NCBI GenBank assembly: GCA_002415025.1
Contig: DIBR01000001.1
Span: 1-7,895, forward strand
Source: Spongiibacteraceae bacterium UBA5047
Lineage (GTDB): Bacteria; Pseudomonadota; Gammaproteobacteria; Pseudomonadales; Spongiibacteraceae
DNA: 7,895 nucleotides
Reading direction: 5' to 3'
Part shown: piece by piece, positions 6,063-7,895 of the stretch
Layout of the letters: each line of letters starts with the position of its first letter
Numbering within the stretch: the stretch's first letter is position 1
Made by a program: the position numbers and the translations under genes
Notes under the pieces: generated by a model
The model's input: the letters and a program-made list of their open reading frames with translations, nothing else
Told to the model about the DNA's origin: nothing
Databases searched by the model: none

Positions 6063-7353
6063 CAAGCCGGTTGATGCGAAGCGGCGCAAGCTGTTGTGGG
6101 GCGGTGCCGTCGGCGGCGCACTACTGGCGGCCCCGTGGTTGCGTCCCGGCGATGCCGGCGGCGGCCACAACGACTACTTTCTCCGATTGCAGAACGCCCT
6201 GAGCGAAGCCGGACTGTACCGGCCAACACTGGTTCTGGACGCCCAACGCCTGCAGCAGAACACCGGGCGATTGATGCACCACATCAGCTCAAAGTTCGCC
6301 TATCGTATTGTCGGCAAATCGCTTCCCAGCTTGCCGCTTATAAAAAGCGTTAGAGACCAGACCGGCACTGACCGGGTTATGGTCTTTCACCAACCTTTTC
6401 TAAACCTGATAGCCCACGAAATGCCAGACAGCCAACTGCTGCTTGGCAAGCCGATGCCGGTGCAGGCGGCCAAGCGCTTTTACAGCTACCATACCAACCG
6501 CCGCTTTGACCCGGCAAAACAGTTGCAGTGGCTGGTTGACTCTCCGGAGCGCTTGCGCGAGTACAGCGAACTGGCCGCCGCTCTGAATCAAACCATGCAG
6601 ATTGTACTGGAGCTGGACGTCGGTCTTCACCGGGGCGGATTTCGCGAGTCGGGCGACGTCGGCCTGGCCATCCTGCAGTTAAAGCAGGACCCACACCTGA
6701 AATTTGCCGGGTTTATGGGCTACGAGGCGCATGCCTCGAAAATGCCACGGCTTATTGGCGGCCCGGTTCAGGCCCTGAGCAATGCCATGAAATTTTATGA
6801 ACAGTGTGTGGCCGCTGCACAGAACGTACTGGGGGAGCACTACCGTCCCGAGCAACTGACGCTGAATGCCGGCGGCAGCTCCACCTACCAGATGTACACA
6901 TCCAAGGACCCCTGTAACGAACTTGCAGTCGGCTCCGGGCTGGTAAAACCCAGCGACTTTGACGTGCAATATTTACAAGACCATATTCCTGCCGCCTTTA
7001 TCGCAACGCCGGTCATAAAGGCACTGGATAAAACCCTGGTGCCGGGGCTGGAAAATTTCTCGGGCCTGCAAGCCCTGCTCAACCCCAATACCGAGCGCAG
7101 CTTTTTTACCTACGGCGGTTACTGGAAGGCAAACCCCGAATCACCGCCGGGGTTGAGCACCAATGCCCTCTACGGCCGCTCAACCAATCAGGAAATGCTC
7201 AATGGTTCCACGAGCGTGGAACTTAAGCGCGATGACTTTGTCTTTTTAAGGCCGACACAGAGTGAATTCGTGTTTTTGCAGTTTGGTGACATCGCAGTAT
7301 TTGACGGCCGTCACATCTCGTCACTTTGGCCGGTATTTCAACAGGGCGCCTAA
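6055..7353 (+). CDS. Tat-exported PLP fold-III protein, D-serine dehydratase/D-threonine aldolase-like
   Basis: A 432-residue protein with an alanine-racemase-type PLP barrel followed by a D-serine-dehydratase-like C-terminal domain. The first 35 residues carry AKRRKLLWGG plus a hydrophobic Ala/Gly/Leu stretch, a good twin-arginine signal, so it is probably periplasmic. The Schiff-base lysine is most likely K88 (YRIVGKS, corresponding to the first Lys of RPHxKTHK in relatives). ELDVGLHRGG (186-195), GYEAH (222-226) and NAGGSSTY (271-278, phosphate binding) follow the family order. Near the C-terminus, RPTQSE (399-404) aligns with the PxHxC metal site of D-serine dehydratases, giving Gln402 and Glu404 in place of His and Cys. 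Family members eliminate, cleave or racemise D-hydroxy amino acids; the altered site argues against assigning one of these reactions. The ATG at 6055 is preferred over an in-frame TTG at 6049, because AAAAAGG lies 9 bases upstream of the ATG but only 3 from the TTG. The 8-base overlap implies translational coupling to the flavoenzyme. Confidence 0.87.
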   Translation: MHDKPVDAKRRKLLWGGAVGGALLAAPWLRPGDAGGGHNDYFLRLQNALSEAGLYRPTLVLDAQRLQQNTGRLMHHISSKFAYRIVGKSLPSLPLIKSVRDQTGTDRVMVFHQPFLNLIAHEMPDSQLLLGKPMPVQAAKRFYSYHTNRRFDPAKQLQWLVDSPERLREYSELAAALNQTMQIVLELDVGLHRGGFRESGDVGLAILQLKQDPHLKFAGFMGYEAHASKMPRLIGGPVQALSNAMKFYEQCVAAAQNVLGEHYRPEQLTLNAGGSSTYQMYTSKDPCNELAVGSGLVKPSDFDVQYLQDHIPAAFIATPVIKALDKTLVPGLENFSGLQALLNPNTERSFFTYGGYWKANPESPPGLSTNALYGRSTNQEMLNGSTSVELKRDDFVFLRPTQSEFVFLQFGDIAVFDGRHISSLWPVFQQGA

Positions 7354-7483
7354 CCCTCTGCCAAGCCACGACTTTTTCACAAAATGCAGGTAGTGTGTAG
7401 CTGCCAATAGGTGATTGCCCTCATAGGGGTCTTGTCAGATCCCACCTAAAGTCCTGATTGACGAATAAATTTCCGGTGACTCC

Positions 7484-7750
7484 ATGAATGCCTTTTTAGC
7501 CGCTTATCTCTCGTTACACTACATCCCCACGGGGAGCGGGCCACAACTATTGCCCGGCTACCACCACAGCCCCATGCCCATTGCTGCAACCGTGGCCACG
7601 CGCGCCTGTCAAACGGGCTGGGGAGAGCGATATCCGGTAGGCGAGCAAATGCTGCTGGGCGGCTTGATGCTACGCTGCGACTACGTTGCGACCTGGCACG
7701 ATGGCGAATACGAAGGTAACAGCGTGCGCTGGACCGTCAGCAGTCTCTAG
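7484..7750 (+). CDS. Small hypothetical protein
   Basis: An 88-residue ORF that I do not recognise. The ATG at 7484 is the only ATG start possible, because TAA occurs in frame at 7466-7468, and a weak GGTGA lies 4 bases upstream. The protein has no clear signal peptide (a mildly hydrophobic start MNAFLAAYLSLHY), two Cys (42 and 65) and a polar, Trp-containing C-terminus (WHDGEYEGNSVRWTV). Codons mostly end in G or C, as in the neighbouring genes, which mildly supports coding. Its TAG stop is within the CTAG that begins the palindromic element at 7747, so the C-terminus may have been set by that insertion. It is separated from the PLP gene by 130 bases (7354-7483), in which I see no convincing terminator or promoter. 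It may be a remnant or may not be expressed. Confidence 0.4.
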   Translation: MNAFLAAYLSLHYIPTGSGPQLLPGYHHSPMPIAATVATRACQTGWGERYPVGEQMLLGGLMLRCDYVATWHDGEYEGNSVRWTVSSL

Positions 7751-7894
7751 CAGGCTGTTGATTTTCTATCTGCGTTGCCACTGCGGCGTTAAAAACTGGC
7801 TCAAATCGGTCATTTATTGCGTATAAACTCCCTCATTTCGCCAGTTTTTGCCTTGCATTGGCTGCCTCGAAAACGAAAATCAACAACCTGCTAG
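7747..7894. mobile_element. MITE-like palindromic element with 20-bp terminal inverted repeats
   Basis: The ends CTAGCAGGCTGTTGATTTTC (7747-7766) and its reverse complement (7875-7894) match at 19 of 20 positions. Inside, AAAAACTGGC (7791-7800) pairs with GCCAGTTTTT (7840-7849) about almost the same centre, and the central bases are also imperfectly complementary. The whole 148 bp can therefore fold into one long hairpin. It contains no meaningful ORF. This is the form of a non-autonomous transposon (MITE) or a dispersed palindromic repeat. The CTAG at each end is self-complementary. It could be the tip of the repeat or a 4-bp target duplication of the YTAR kind seen in some IS5-family elements; in the second case the element proper is 7751-7890. 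It could also act as a bidirectional transcript-end hairpin. Confidence 0.75.
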
Positions 7895-7895
7895 G

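Noticed and set aside
5007..6170. Long open frame (387 codons) on the minus strand opposite the flavoenzyme gene
   Set aside because: It is antisense to a gene with clear family motifs. Its own translation is low-complexity and matches no family I know; it is a by-product of GC-rich codon usage.
7354..7483. Possible terminator (CCCTCATAGGGG near 7418-7430) or promoter (TTGTCA at 7432) between the PLP gene and the 88-codon ORF
   Set aside because: The stem is only 4 bp with no T tract, and no acceptable -10 lies 16-18 bases after TTGTCA.
1..7895. CRISPR array, tRNA, rRNA, toxin-antitoxin or phage-defence genes
   Set aside because: I looked for spaced repeats, RNA gene signatures and defence-type domains on both strands and found none.

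Overview
The window looks like chromosomal DNA of a gammaproteobacterium, probably a marine or Pseudomonas/Cellvibrio-like lineage. The reasons are a moderately high GC content, a TonB-dependent receptor of the type common in such bacteria, a cytochrome c5-type haem protein, a Pseudomonas-style REP palindrome at the left edge and a small palindromic mobile element at the right edge. The taxonomic assignment is an inference from style, since there is no rRNA or other marker gene.

Layout: a divergent gene block is centred on the 173-bp gap 4114-4286. Leftward (minus strand) run a TonB-dependent outer-membrane receptor (1783-4113) and then a YfbK-like lipoprotein with a von Willebrand A domain (43-1710). 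The 72 bases between them hold a strong hairpin that touches the second gene's ribosome binding site. Rightward (plus strand) run a short cytochrome c5-like lipoprotein (4287-4670), a Tat-exported FAD enzyme of the aldonolactone/alditol oxidase family (4704-6062), and a Tat-exported PLP fold-III protein of the D-serine dehydratase/D-threonine aldolase type (6055-7353). The last two overlap by 8 bases. After a 130-base gap with no clear terminator comes an unrecognised 88-codon ORF (7484-7750). Its stop codon lies in the CTAG that begins a 148-bp MITE-like palindrome (7747-7894).

How the genes may work together (inference): the receptor would bring a small molecule into the periplasm. The two Tat-exported, cofactor-loaded enzymes would act on it there. 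The lipid-anchored cytochrome would take electrons from the flavoenzyme and pass them to the respiratory chain. The substrate is unknown. Two points are unusual: a PLP enzyme apparently exported folded through Tat, and the replacement in that protein of the His-x-Cys metal-binding pair of D-serine dehydratases by Gln-x-Glu. The divergent control region carries two direct repeats that could be binding sites for one regulator of both arms.
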